From contig JABUUT010000047.1 of NCBI GenBank assembly GCA_021443045.1, positions 1 to 11,088 on the forward strand: a stretch of DNA of 11,088 bases, written 5' to 3'. Of the stretch, positions 1 to 5,352 are shown piece after piece. The notes below the pieces were generated by a model. The model worked only from the letters and a program-made list of their open reading frames with translations, did not search any database and was not told where the DNA came from. The first letter of the stretch is position 1, and each line of letters begins with the position of its first letter. The translations under genes and the position numbers were made by a program. Source of the stretch: Fibrobacteraceae bacterium (GTDB lineage: Bacteria; Fibrobacterota; Fibrobacteria; Fibrobacterales; Fibrobacteraceae).

Positions 1-159
1 AAAATCGTTCAAAAATCCTCCATACCACACCAAATGGAATCCGCTGGAAACGGCGGGTTCCTTTGATGTAAAGCCCCCCCCCACTAAGTGGGCTTGCAAG
101 GCCATACCTGAAAATGTGGTTGGGCAGCTCCTTTGATTTATTTGCAGAGTCCTAAAGAA
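1..159. other. Intergenic stretch, no confident gene
   Basis: No recognisable gene is seen here. On the minus strand an ATG at 103-105 opens a frame that runs off the left edge of the window (35 codons visible), but its ribosome-binding site is poor: an AGG sits almost against the ATG. I recognise no family in it. Two similar short segments, each containing TCCTTTGAT (about 59-67 and 129-137), hint at repeated intergenic sequence. A partial hypothetical gene cannot be excluded. Confidence 0.4.
72..94. repeat. Palindrome interrupted by a C9 tract
   Basis: Nine consecutive C (74-82) run into the palindrome CCCACT-A-AGTGGG (80-92). The outer bases AGCC (72-75) and GGCT (91-94) would extend the stem if the extra C residues were absent. 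The structure can fold on either strand, but no T-run follows, so it is not an obvious terminator. Homopolymers of this length can vary in copy number or be sequencing errors. Confidence 0.6.
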
Positions 160-190
160 AAAAATCCCGAGCTTAACACCCGGGATTTTT
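160..190 (-). terminator. Rho-independent terminator of the OmpA-family gene
   Basis: A perfect 10-bp stem pairs AAAAATCCCG (160-169) with CGGGATTTTT (181-190) around an 11-base loop. Read on the minus strand, it lies about 30 bases past the stop codon of the OmpA-family gene and continues into a T-rich run (TTTCTTTAGG). This is the expected geometry for intrinsic termination of that gene. Confidence 0.85.
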
Positions 191-219
191 AAAGAAAAAT
201 TTTTAAGAATAATTTATTC

Positions 220-2343
220 TTAATCTCTGGAGAATGGAACCAGCTCTACGCGACGGTTCTTTTCACGCCCCTTCTTGGACTTATTGTCGGCAACGGGCTT
301 GCTTGCTCCGTATCCAACGGCACGGAGACGGTTGGAATCGATTCCCTTCTTAATGAAGTAGTCCACCACGGTTTGAGCACGCTGCTGTGACAACTTCTGG
401 TTGGTTTCGTCGCTTCCCAGTTCGTCGGTGTGTCCTTGAACTTCCAGATTGGCTTCTGGTATTTGATTCATCAACTTGATAATGTCATCAAGGGTGCCAA
501 AGCTCTTCTTGGTCAGCTTGGCGGAGTTCAGCTTAAACTGAATTCCCTTCTTCAGCTGATCCAGGTCTTGCTTTTTGTTTATTGGGCAGCCATCGCTGTC
601 AATCTTGATGCCAGGAAGGGTGTTGGGGCACTTATCCTTGGAGTCGGGTATGCCGTCTTTATCAAAGTCCAGCGGGCAACCTGTGGAGTCTACGCTAATG
701 CCGTTTTCAGTATTGGGGCACTTGTCTAAACCATCGGGAACACCATCCTTATCGCCATCCAGGCTGCAACCTGTGGAATCTACCGATTCGCCAGCCTTGG
801 TGTTGGGGCACTTGTCAAATACGTCAAATACGCCGTCTTTGTCAAAGTCCAGTGGGCAGCCTTCTGCATTTACCGTAATGCCTGCTGGGGTGTTGGGGCA
901 TTTGTCCATGGCATCTGCAATGCCGTCTTTGTCGCTGTCGGAAGAGCAGCCTGTGGAGTCAACGCCGGTTCCTGCTGGAGTATTGGGGCATTTGTCCTTG
1001 GAGTCTGGAATTCCGTCTTTGTCAAAGTCAGGTTCGCAGCCTGTGGAGTCTACAGGAACGCCAGCTACGGTGCTTGGGCATTTGTCGAGGCCGTCGGGAA
1101 CACCGTCTTTATCGGTATCGATTGGGCAGCCGTTGGTATCTACAGAAGCTCCTTCGCGGGTGTTGGAGCACAAATCTTTTAAATCATTTACACCATCTTT
1201 GTCGCTGTCCAGTTTGCTGAGGGAGTCGTTTTGAGCAGCTCTCTTTGCAAGGATGGAATCCACCTTGGCTTGAAGCAGGGAGTCGCTTTTTGCCTTTGCG
1301 GCTTCGTCGTCGTTTCCAAAGCGGTATACCAGGGTGGCTGCACCAGCAATCAGAGGTGTGGATGCGTATCCATAGGTGGCCTTGCGTCCGTGTTCGCTTT
1401 GGAATGTAATGGTGTAGTCTTCCGAGCCCTTCAGTTCTTCATCAAGGTCGTATTTGAGATTCTTGAAGGTGCGTACGGCAACTTCAAGACCAATGCCGAA
1501 GTCGATATTGTGGTTTATATGAAAGCGAAGGCCTGGTGTTACCAGCATGGGGTCCACAATGGGGTCCAGTTCGTAGCCCTTTTCCTGAACACGCATTTCG
1601 CCGGAGAATTCCAGGAACAGGTCTACTAGCCTGTGGGCAAGGAGGTTAAAGCCTGTGCTGTACAAAAGAACGTCGGGTTGGTCGTCTTCAAACACATGGA
1701 GGTAACCAATCTGGGTGTTCCAGCGCAGAGGTATGCCCCGCTTACTAAAGTCAAAGGTAAAGATTCCGTTCAGTGCCAAGGCAAAAGCGTTGGCAGTGTA
1801 GGGGTTTGTAATGTTCTTATTAAGGTACCATGCGTGGCGGGGGCGCAAACCAACGCCTTCTTCTCCAGTGGGGAAGTATACTTGTGCAAGAACAGCGGAC
1901 GAGAATACACTGCTGTCGTTACCGATGGGGAGCTTTGCTTTGAACCAAAGGTCAAGGTCGCCACGGCTCAAGGCGTTCATGTTGTAATTGTCTACGTCTC
2001 TAGAAGGGGAGCCTGCGTAATCGTAATGAATGGGCAAGTTGAGGCCGGCGTCCATCCAGTTGAACAGACCGAGGGCAAGGCTAAAAGCACCAGCGAAGGA
2101 ACCGTTTGATTGGTAAAGGGGAACAATTTCTCCCTGGTCGTTTTTAAATACGCCTGCCCGAGTCATGGCCCAGTTGTCCACAGCCACGTTTCCACCAGTT
2201 CCAACAACTACATTCCATTGTCCAAGGGTGTTTGCGTTAATTTGATGAAGACCGTCTTGACCTGCTGTCATTCCGCTTTGGGCGTTTGCAACGCCTAGGC
2301 ACACCAGGGTAGATAAGGCCATTGTCGAAAGAATTTTTTTCAT
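220..2343 (-). CDS. OmpA-family outer-membrane protein with thrombospondin type 3 repeats
   Basis: This is a 707-residue secreted protein expected to sit in the outer membrane and bind peptidoglycan. Residues 1-21 form a signal peptide with a hydrophobic core ending in ANA before QSG. Residues about 25-345 alternate polar and hydrophobic residues and end near LVYRF, consistent with a beta-barrel, although I cannot name a subfamily. A lysine/serine/alanine-rich linker leads to seven 30-residue repeats (379-588), each with DxDKDGxxD and a paired cysteine pattern, typical of calcium-binding thrombospondin type 3 modules. Residues about 597-705 are the OmpA C-terminal domain, with GHTDELGS at 637-644, LSQQRA at 651-656 (Asp640 and Arg655 being the expected diaminopimelate-contacting residues) and a final NRRVEL. 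The ATG start has a strong upstream AAAGGAGA. The gene has its own terminator and probably its own promoter. A structural role linking outer membrane to wall is inferred from family architecture. Confidence 0.9.
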   Translation of the reverse strand: MKKILSTMALSTLVCLGVANAQSGMTAGQDGLHQINANTLGQWNVVVGTGGNVAVDNWAMTRAGVFKNDQGEIVPLYQSNGSFAGAFSLALGLFNWMDAGLNLPIHYDYAGSPSRDVDNYNMNALSRGDLDLWFKAKLPIGNDSSVFSSAVLAQVYFPTGEEGVGLRPRHAWYLNKNITNPYTANAFALALNGIFTFDFSKRGIPLRWNTQIGYLHVFEDDQPDVLLYSTGFNLLAHRLVDLFLEFSGEMRVQEKGYELDPIVDPMLVTPGLRFHINHNIDFGIGLEVAVRTFKNLKYDLDEELKGSEDYTITFQSEHGRKATYGYASTPLIAGAATLVYRFGNDDEAAKAKSDSLLQAKVDSILAKRAAQNDSLSKLDSDKDGVNDLKDLCSNTREGASVDTNGCPIDTDKDGVPDGLDKCPSTVAGVPVDSTGCEPDFDKDGIPDSKDKCPNTPAGTGVDSTGCSSDSDKDGIADAMDKCPNTPAGITVNAEGCPLDFDKDGVFDVFDKCPNTKAGESVDSTGCSLDGDKDGVPDGLDKCPNTENGISVDSTGCPLDFDKDGIPDSKDKCPNTLPGIKIDSDGCPINKKQDLDQLKKGIQFKLNSAKLTKKSFGTLDDIIKLMNQIPEANLEVQGHTDELGSDETNQKLSQQRAQTVVDYFIKKGIDSNRLRAVGYGASKPVADNKSKKGREKNRRVELVPFSRD
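580..1209 (-). repeat. Seven tandem 90-bp thrombospondin type 3 coding repeats
   Basis: Exactly seven in-frame 90-bp units encode 30-residue modules at residues 379-408, 409-438, 439-468, 469-498, 499-528, 529-558 and 559-588 of the OmpA-family protein. Each carries DxDKDG, a CPxT-like step and a terminal GC pair. Units 2 and 6 share DKDGVPDGLDKCP, and units 3 and 7 share DFDKDGIPDSKDKCPNT, giving a four-unit super-period. The DNA copies differ mostly at third codon positions. Confidence 0.9.
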
Positions 2344-2349
2344 TACAAT

Positions 2350-2382
2350 TCTCCTTTCCTTTTTTTGCTGCTGCTAATTATA
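2350..2382 (-). promoter_or_regulatory. Probable -10 box and ribosome-binding site of the OmpA-family gene
   Basis: On the minus strand a perfect TATAAT (plus positions 2377-2382) lies about 34 bases before the ATG, and AAAGGAGA (2350-2357) lies 6 bases before it. No good -35 hexamer sits 16-18 bases upstream, because that stretch is occupied by the GC-rich terminator stem of the preceding gene. The ribosome-binding site is clear; the promoter assignment is tentative. Confidence 0.5.
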
Positions 2383-2409
2383 AAAAAAGAAAGAGGCCTC
2401 GGTGGCCCC
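2382..2409 (-). terminator. Rho-independent terminator after the DUF167 gene
   Basis: Read on the minus strand, GGGGCC (2404-2409), a 5-base ACCGA loop and GGCCTC (2393-2398) form a GC-rich stem with one G-T pair, followed by the T-rich run TTTCTTTTTTT. It begins 28 bases past the stop of the DUF167 gene, so it should end the DivIVA-DUF167 transcript and insulate the OmpA-family gene. Confidence 0.75.
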
Positions 2410-2436
2410 CTATATACAATTTGTTTACAAATAAAA

Positions 2437-2664
2437 CTATTCCTCTTGAATTTCCACCACTTTTTTGTTGCTGGTGCTTCCTAGAACAACTTTAACACTT
2501 CGCTTATGCACCTTAAAGTGTTTGGAGAGCAACTGGCAAACAGCCTCGTTGGCGGCCCCGTCTACAGGTGGTGCCTTAACCTCCACCTTGTAGGTACCGT
2601 CGGGAAGGGGGCCTGTAACGCTGTCCCGCTTGCTTTTGGCGTGAACCTTGATGTTTATTTTCAT
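2437..2664 (-). CDS. yggU: DUF167 / YggU-family protein
   Basis: A 75-residue protein that matches the small conserved DUF167 (YggU) family over its whole length. The hallmark APPVDGAANEA lies at residues 31-41, followed by a helix and a closing KRSVKVVLGSTSNKKVV segment. The biochemical role of the family is not established. It starts 12 bases after the stop of the DivIVA-domain gene. No good Shine-Dalgarno is seen before its ATG, so translational coupling to the upstream gene is likely. The spacer contains a direct repeat of GCTAGGC (2665-2671 and 2676-2682) that spans the upstream stop codon. Neighbouring of YggU-type and DivIVA-type genes is a recurrent bacterial arrangement, which supports both calls. 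Confidence 0.85.
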   Translation of the reverse strand: MKINIKVHAKSKRDSVTGPLPDGTYKVEVKAPPVDGAANEAVCQLLSKHFKVHKRSVKVVLGSTSNKKVVEIQEE

Positions 2665-2676
2665 GCTAGGCGACCG

Positions 2677-3195
2677 CTAGGCCAAAACTTGCCCCATTCC
2701 TGATTCCCGGCGGGGAGCGGCTTTGGGGGCTTCAAATTCCTGCTGGTCGTTTTCCATAGCCGATAAAAGTTCCTCCTGCCCGCGAATAAGGGCTCGACAA
2801 CGAATAAAAAAGTTGCTGCGGAGCTGCTTTAGCTGTTCAATTTCGGCGCGAAGGTCTTCGGCTTCCCGCTTTGTGTTTTCAACATCTCTTACCGCCCTGG
2901 CCTTGGCTTCGGCAATAATAATTTCCGCTTCTTTTTCGGCGGAAGCTTTTACCTCATCTACGGTACGCTGCATGGTAACAACGGCATCTTGAATGGTCTT
3001 TTCAATTTGCCGGTAATAGCCCACTCGTTCTTCGGCTATTTTGAGGCGCTCGGTAAGGTCGGTTTTGTCTCTGGACATTTGCTCAAAAGCTGTGGCGGCC
3101 GTTTCTAAAAAGGCTTTTACTTCTTCTGGGTCAATGCCACCAAAGTTCTTCTTATGAAACGTCTGGTTTCGGATGTCTAGAGGTGTCAGTTCCAT
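2677..3195 (-). CDS. divIVA: DivIVA-domain coiled-coil protein
   Basis: A 172-residue soluble protein whose N-terminus, MELTPLDIRNQTF with FGGIDPEEVKAFL following (residues 1-30), is the DivIVA membrane-targeting and dimerisation region. Residues about 31-150 are charged, heptad-like and rich in Glu, Lys, Arg and Ala, predicting a long coiled coil. The tail is short and Pro/Arg-containing. DivIVA proteins assemble at curved membrane sites and organise poles, division or wall growth; which of these applies here cannot be told. The frame stays open 50 codons further upstream, but that stretch translates an AT-rich promoter region into a low-complexity hydrophobic run, so I place the start at the ATG at 3193-3195, preceded by AGCAGG. 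A perfect -10 box lies about 70 bases upstream. It is followed by the DUF167 gene in the same unit. Confidence 0.85.
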   Translation of the reverse strand: MELTPLDIRNQTFHKKNFGGIDPEEVKAFLETAATAFEQMSRDKTDLTERLKIAEERVGYYRQIEKTIQDAVVTMQRTVDEVKASAEKEAEIIIAEAKARAVRDVENTKREAEDLRAEIEQLKQLRSNFFIRCRALIRGQEELLSAMENDQQEFEAPKAAPRRESGMGQVLA

Positions 3196-3262
3196 GGTTA
3201 CCTGCTCAAAGAGTAATGTTTTTTCTTTGAATAATATAAAAAAACACAATATAAAAAAGAAA

Positions 3263-3268
3263 ATTATA
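3263..3268 (-). promoter_or_regulatory. -10 box for the DivIVA-DUF167 unit
   Basis: A perfect TATAAT on the minus strand lies in a strongly AT-rich 120-base divergent region. The best -35 at 17 bases is only TTTATT, so the promoter rests mainly on its -10. Initiation would give a leader of roughly 60 bases before the DivIVA start. Confidence 0.5.
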
Positions 3269-3315
3269 ACCCATTTCCCCTGCCAAATAAACATATATTG
3301 CCAATAAGGGCTATT

Positions 3316-4398
3316 ATGATTCCACGTTTGAAAAGATTTTGGCAAAACCAGGACACCATGGAAAAAAAGCTGTTTTGGATTGTGGTCACCACCATAACCT
3401 GGGTGGCTGTTTTTTCGGCGTTGTTTACGGCCTATGAAAATCTGAATCTAATGGCGACTATCGCCAGTTTTTCTTGCATGCTCACCTGCATCCTTTGTGC
3501 CTTTTTGGCAAAGAGAACGCTGGCCTACAGCTTTTTCTATAATGTTATCTGTGTGGCGTTCAGTTGTGTGCTAATGCCTGTCTTATTCTTTGCCTGTGGC
3601 GGTTTTAAAAGTGGCATGCCGCTGTATTGCTGTACCTCCATTTTCTTGTTTTCTTTTTGCTTTACCGATGGCAACCGTTTTTTTACAAGGTCGCTTTGGT
3701 TTGCCTTTTTGTCAGTTGTTCTTATTGAGAGCCTCATGCTGTTTTCTTTGCAAAACCCGGAATGGGTTATTGGATTTGTAGACGATGAAACGACTGGCAT
3801 AGACATAATGGTCTCTTTTTTGCTGAACACGTTCCTTGTTTTTTTTGTGACTAGAAATGCTTTTGTTCTTTACAACATGGAACGAAAAAAAAGGCAACGT
3901 TTGGCAGACCAGTTGGAGTATCTTTCTAAGTACGATGACTTGACAGAGCTCTCGACACGGCGTAGCTTGGTTTCTTTCTTGGACGAGGTTGTTTGGCCCC
4001 ACCGCGAGAAATATTGCCTATTCATGTTTGACATAGACGATTTGAAAAAAGTCAATAATGCTTTTGGCCACGATTTTGGGGATGCGGTTTTGCAGAAAGT
4101 GGGGCGATTCTTGGTTGGGGTGGCCGATGTAAAAAATGGGGAATGTATGGCCCGGTATGATGGAGACCAGTTTGCCTATGTCGCCTGCGTAGATGATGTA
4201 AAAAGCGTTTATGCCAAAATGGAAGGAATTCGGGAGCAAATCCAGTCCATGACCTTTGGTGACGCCAAGGTGACCATCAGTGGAGGTTTTGCGTGTTGCG
4301 GTGTTAGGACTTTTATGGATTACAAGCACATTCTCAGTTGCTGCGACGAACTTTTGAGTAAGGCCAAGGCTCGGGGTAAAAATCAAATTTGCTTCTAA
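3316..4398 (+). CDS. Membrane protein with degenerate GGDEF domain
   Basis: A 360-residue protein. Residues about 18-185 hold roughly six hydrophobic segments with many Cys and Phe residues, forming an unclassified membrane sensor-like region. A short charged helix (about 187-203) leads to a GGDEF-type domain (205-360): YDDLTELSTRR, then FDIDDLKKVNNAFGH at 238-252 with the metal-binding Asp239, then GD, then the signature. The signature reads DGDQF (282-286) instead of GGDEF: the first Gly is Asp and the fourth residue is Gln. The RxxD inhibitory site is not present in canonical form (KNGE). Diguanylate cyclase activity is therefore uncertain; it may be weak, regulatory or a c-di-GMP/GTP-binding pseudo-enzyme. 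I chose the ATG at 3316 because AAGGG lies 5 bases upstream; ATG 3358 with AGGA 4 bases upstream is an alternative. It stands alone, divergent from the DivIVA gene. Confidence 0.85.
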   Translation: MIPRLKRFWQNQDTMEKKLFWIVVTTITWVAVFSALFTAYENLNLMATIASFSCMLTCILCAFLAKRTLAYSFFYNVICVAFSCVLMPVLFFACGGFKSGMPLYCCTSIFLFSFCFTDGNRFFTRSLWFAFLSVVLIESLMLFSLQNPEWVIGFVDDETTGIDIMVSFLLNTFLVFFVTRNAFVLYNMERKKRQRLADQLEYLSKYDDLTELSTRRSLVSFLDEVVWPHREKYCLFMFDIDDLKKVNNAFGHDFGDAVLQKVGRFLVGVADVKNGECMARYDGDQFAYVACVDDVKSVYAKMEGIREQIQSMTFGDAKVTISGGFACCGVRTFMDYKHILSCCDELLSKAKARGKNQICF

Positions 4399-4518
4399 AG
4401 GGTGTCCGGGTATAGTGGGCAGCCTTTTTCATGTGTTGATAAGTTGTTAATTAATTGGTTTTTAGAAGGGGGTTGGTTTGTTCTTTGGTAAAAAAGCCTG
4501 CTAGTGGTGTCTAACCCC

Positions 4519-4546
4519 TTGATTTATAGGGACTTTTTGCTAAATT
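4519..4546 (+). promoter_or_regulatory. Candidate promoter of the rpmH-yidC operon
   Basis: TTGATT (4519-4524) and TAAATT (4541-4546) are spaced by 16 bases, each matching the vegetative consensus at four of six positions. Transcription would start near 4553, giving a leader of about 30 bases to rpmH. Other weak combinations exist in this AT-rich 185-base gap, so this is the best candidate, not a certain site. Confidence 0.35.
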
Positions 4547-4557
4547 TGAGGCTCAAA
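4545..4557. repeat. 13-base palindrome in front of rpmH
   Basis: TTTGAG-G-CTCAAA is a perfect palindrome with a one-base centre, overlapping the candidate -10 box and presumed transcription start of the rpmH operon. Its position would suit an operator, but no regulator is indicated by the sequence. Confidence 0.4.
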
Positions 4558-4583
4558 AATTGTATTAACTAAAGGTTATAAAA

Positions 4584-4739
4584 ATGAAAAGAACTTTCCA
4601 GCCTCACAATCGTAAGCGTGTAAACAAGCATGGTTTTCTTGCTCGCATGGAAGACCGTTGGGGTCGCGCCGTTCTTAGCCGCCGTCGTGCCAAGGGCCGC
4701 AAGCGTCTGACTGTTAGCGATTCCGTCTACAAGAAGTAA
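4584..4739 (+). CDS. rpmH: 50S ribosomal protein L34
   Basis: A 51-residue, very basic protein, recognised by MKRTFQPHNRKR at the start, KHGFLARM in the middle and SRRRAKGRKRLTVS near the end. L34 is a small component of the large ribosomal subunit that packs against 23S rRNA. The length is near the upper end for the family because of a short VYKK tail. The central EDRWGRAVL replaces the more common TKNGRKVL type, a mild divergence. AAAGG lies 8 bases before the ATG. It is the first gene of the classical rpmH-rnpA-yidD-yidC order, and rnpA begins 15 bases after its stop. Confidence 0.97.
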   Translation: MKRTFQPHNRKRVNKHGFLARMEDRWGRAVLSRRRAKGRKRLTVSDSVYKK

Positions 4740-4742
4740 GTC

Positions 4743-4747
4743 GGAGG
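4743..4747 (+). promoter_or_regulatory. Ribosome-binding site fixing the rnpA GTG start
   Basis: GGAGG lies 7 bases before GTG 4755, directly after the rpmH stop codon. It makes the GTG the convincing start; no ATG with comparable support exists downstream in this frame until well into the protein. Confidence 0.7.
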
Positions 4748-4754
4748 CTGGCCT

Positions 4755-5120
4755 GTGGCCACTCTGCGTTCTTTTAGGTTGCCCAGTCAACCTGCCTATC
4801 GGCAAATATCCGCCCAGGGAAAATTTATCCGCGCATCTTCTTTGTCGATGCGATGGATAGAGAGCCCGGACGGTTTTTGTCGTTTTTGCTTTGTTGCTCG
4901 CAAGAAAAACGGGAATGCTGTATACCGTAACAAGTGTCGCAGGGTTTTGCGGCCTTTGTTTTTTGGAATGGTCCCCAGCATTTCCAAGCCTGTATGGGCC
5001 ATGATATTTGTAAGCGACAATGCAAAAGAAATGACTCCGGAACGCCTTCGGGAATCGGCAGAAAAGCTGTTCCGAAAGATGGAGTGGGGTAAGGTAAAAG
5101 ATGTGGAAAAATCTGAATGA
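4755..5120 (+). CDS. rnpA: Ribonuclease P protein component
   Basis: A 121-residue basic protein, the protein subunit that assists the RNase P RNA in removing 5' leaders from precursor tRNAs. The family signature RNxxKRxxR appears as AVYRNKCRRVLR (residues 55-66), with Lys replaced by Arg. The N-terminal half resembles the family pattern of a basic start, a GKF turn and a hydrophobic strand before the KK-G-N-AV motif. Sequence conservation outside the signature is modest, as is usual for RnpA, and position between rpmH and yidD makes the call secure. Start is a GTG with a strong GGAGG. The last 20 bases overlap the start of yidD. The RNase P RNA gene was not seen in this window. Confidence 0.9.
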   Translation: MATLRSFRLPSQPAYRQISAQGKFIRASSLSMRWIESPDGFCRFCFVARKKNGNAVYRNKCRRVLRPLFFGMVPSISKPVWAMIFVSDNAKEMTPERLRESAEKLFRKMEWGKVKDVEKSE

Positions 5121-5352
5121 CATATTGAAGGGAATGCTCATACTTCCCATCCGCGTCTACCAGATGGTCCACCCTTACTTTTTTCATGGTGTATGCCGTT
5201 TCACCCCAACATGCTCCCAGTATGCAATTGAGGCAATACGGACCCATGGTGTGTTTAAAGGTTTCTATCTTGCTGTTTTTAGAATATTGAGATGTAACCC
5301 GTTCTGTAAAGGAGGCTACGATCCTGTGCCTCCAAGAAAGGAAAAAAAATGA
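5101..5352 (+). CDS. yidD: YidD membrane protein insertion efficiency factor
   Basis: An 83-residue protein with the full YidD pattern: a hydrophobic/amphipathic N-terminus (LILPIRVYQMVHP), CRFTPTCSQYAIEAI (residues 32-46), HGVFKGFYLAVFRILRCNPF and a terminal GGYDPVP (71-77). YidD is a small membrane-associated protein that assists insertion and is nearly always found between rnpA and yidC. Cysteines at 32, 38, 65 and 69 follow the family spacing. The ATG is preceded by AAGG at 5091-5094 and lies inside the end of rnpA. Its TGA overlaps the yidC ATG as ATGA, indicating coupled translation. Confidence 0.96.
   Translation: MWKNLNDILKGMLILPIRVYQMVHPYFFHGVCRFTPTCSQYAIEAIRTHGVFKGFYLAVFRILRCNPFCKGGYDPVPPRKEKK

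Noticed and set aside
575..1234. A 219-codon plus-strand open frame opposite the calcium-repeat belt
   Set aside because: Its own 30-residue repeats (such as VLGHLS) are simply the antisense of the 90-bp units; the minus-strand frame has a signal peptide, domains and a ribosome-binding site.
2665..2682. Direct repeat GCTAGGC as an insertion target-site duplication
   Set aside because: The copies are only four bases apart with nothing between them, and the segment holds a stop codon and spacer of two adjacent genes.
3196..3345. 50-codon N-terminal extension of the DivIVA-domain protein with an apparent membrane segment
   Set aside because: It translates the AT-rich divergent region containing a perfect -10 box; the conserved DivIVA N-terminus begins exactly at the ATG at 3195 with an AGG upstream.
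4825..5247. Minus-strand open frames of 74-193 codons opposite rnpA and yidD
   Set aside because: They lie antisense to well-recognised rnpA and yidD and show no family motifs.
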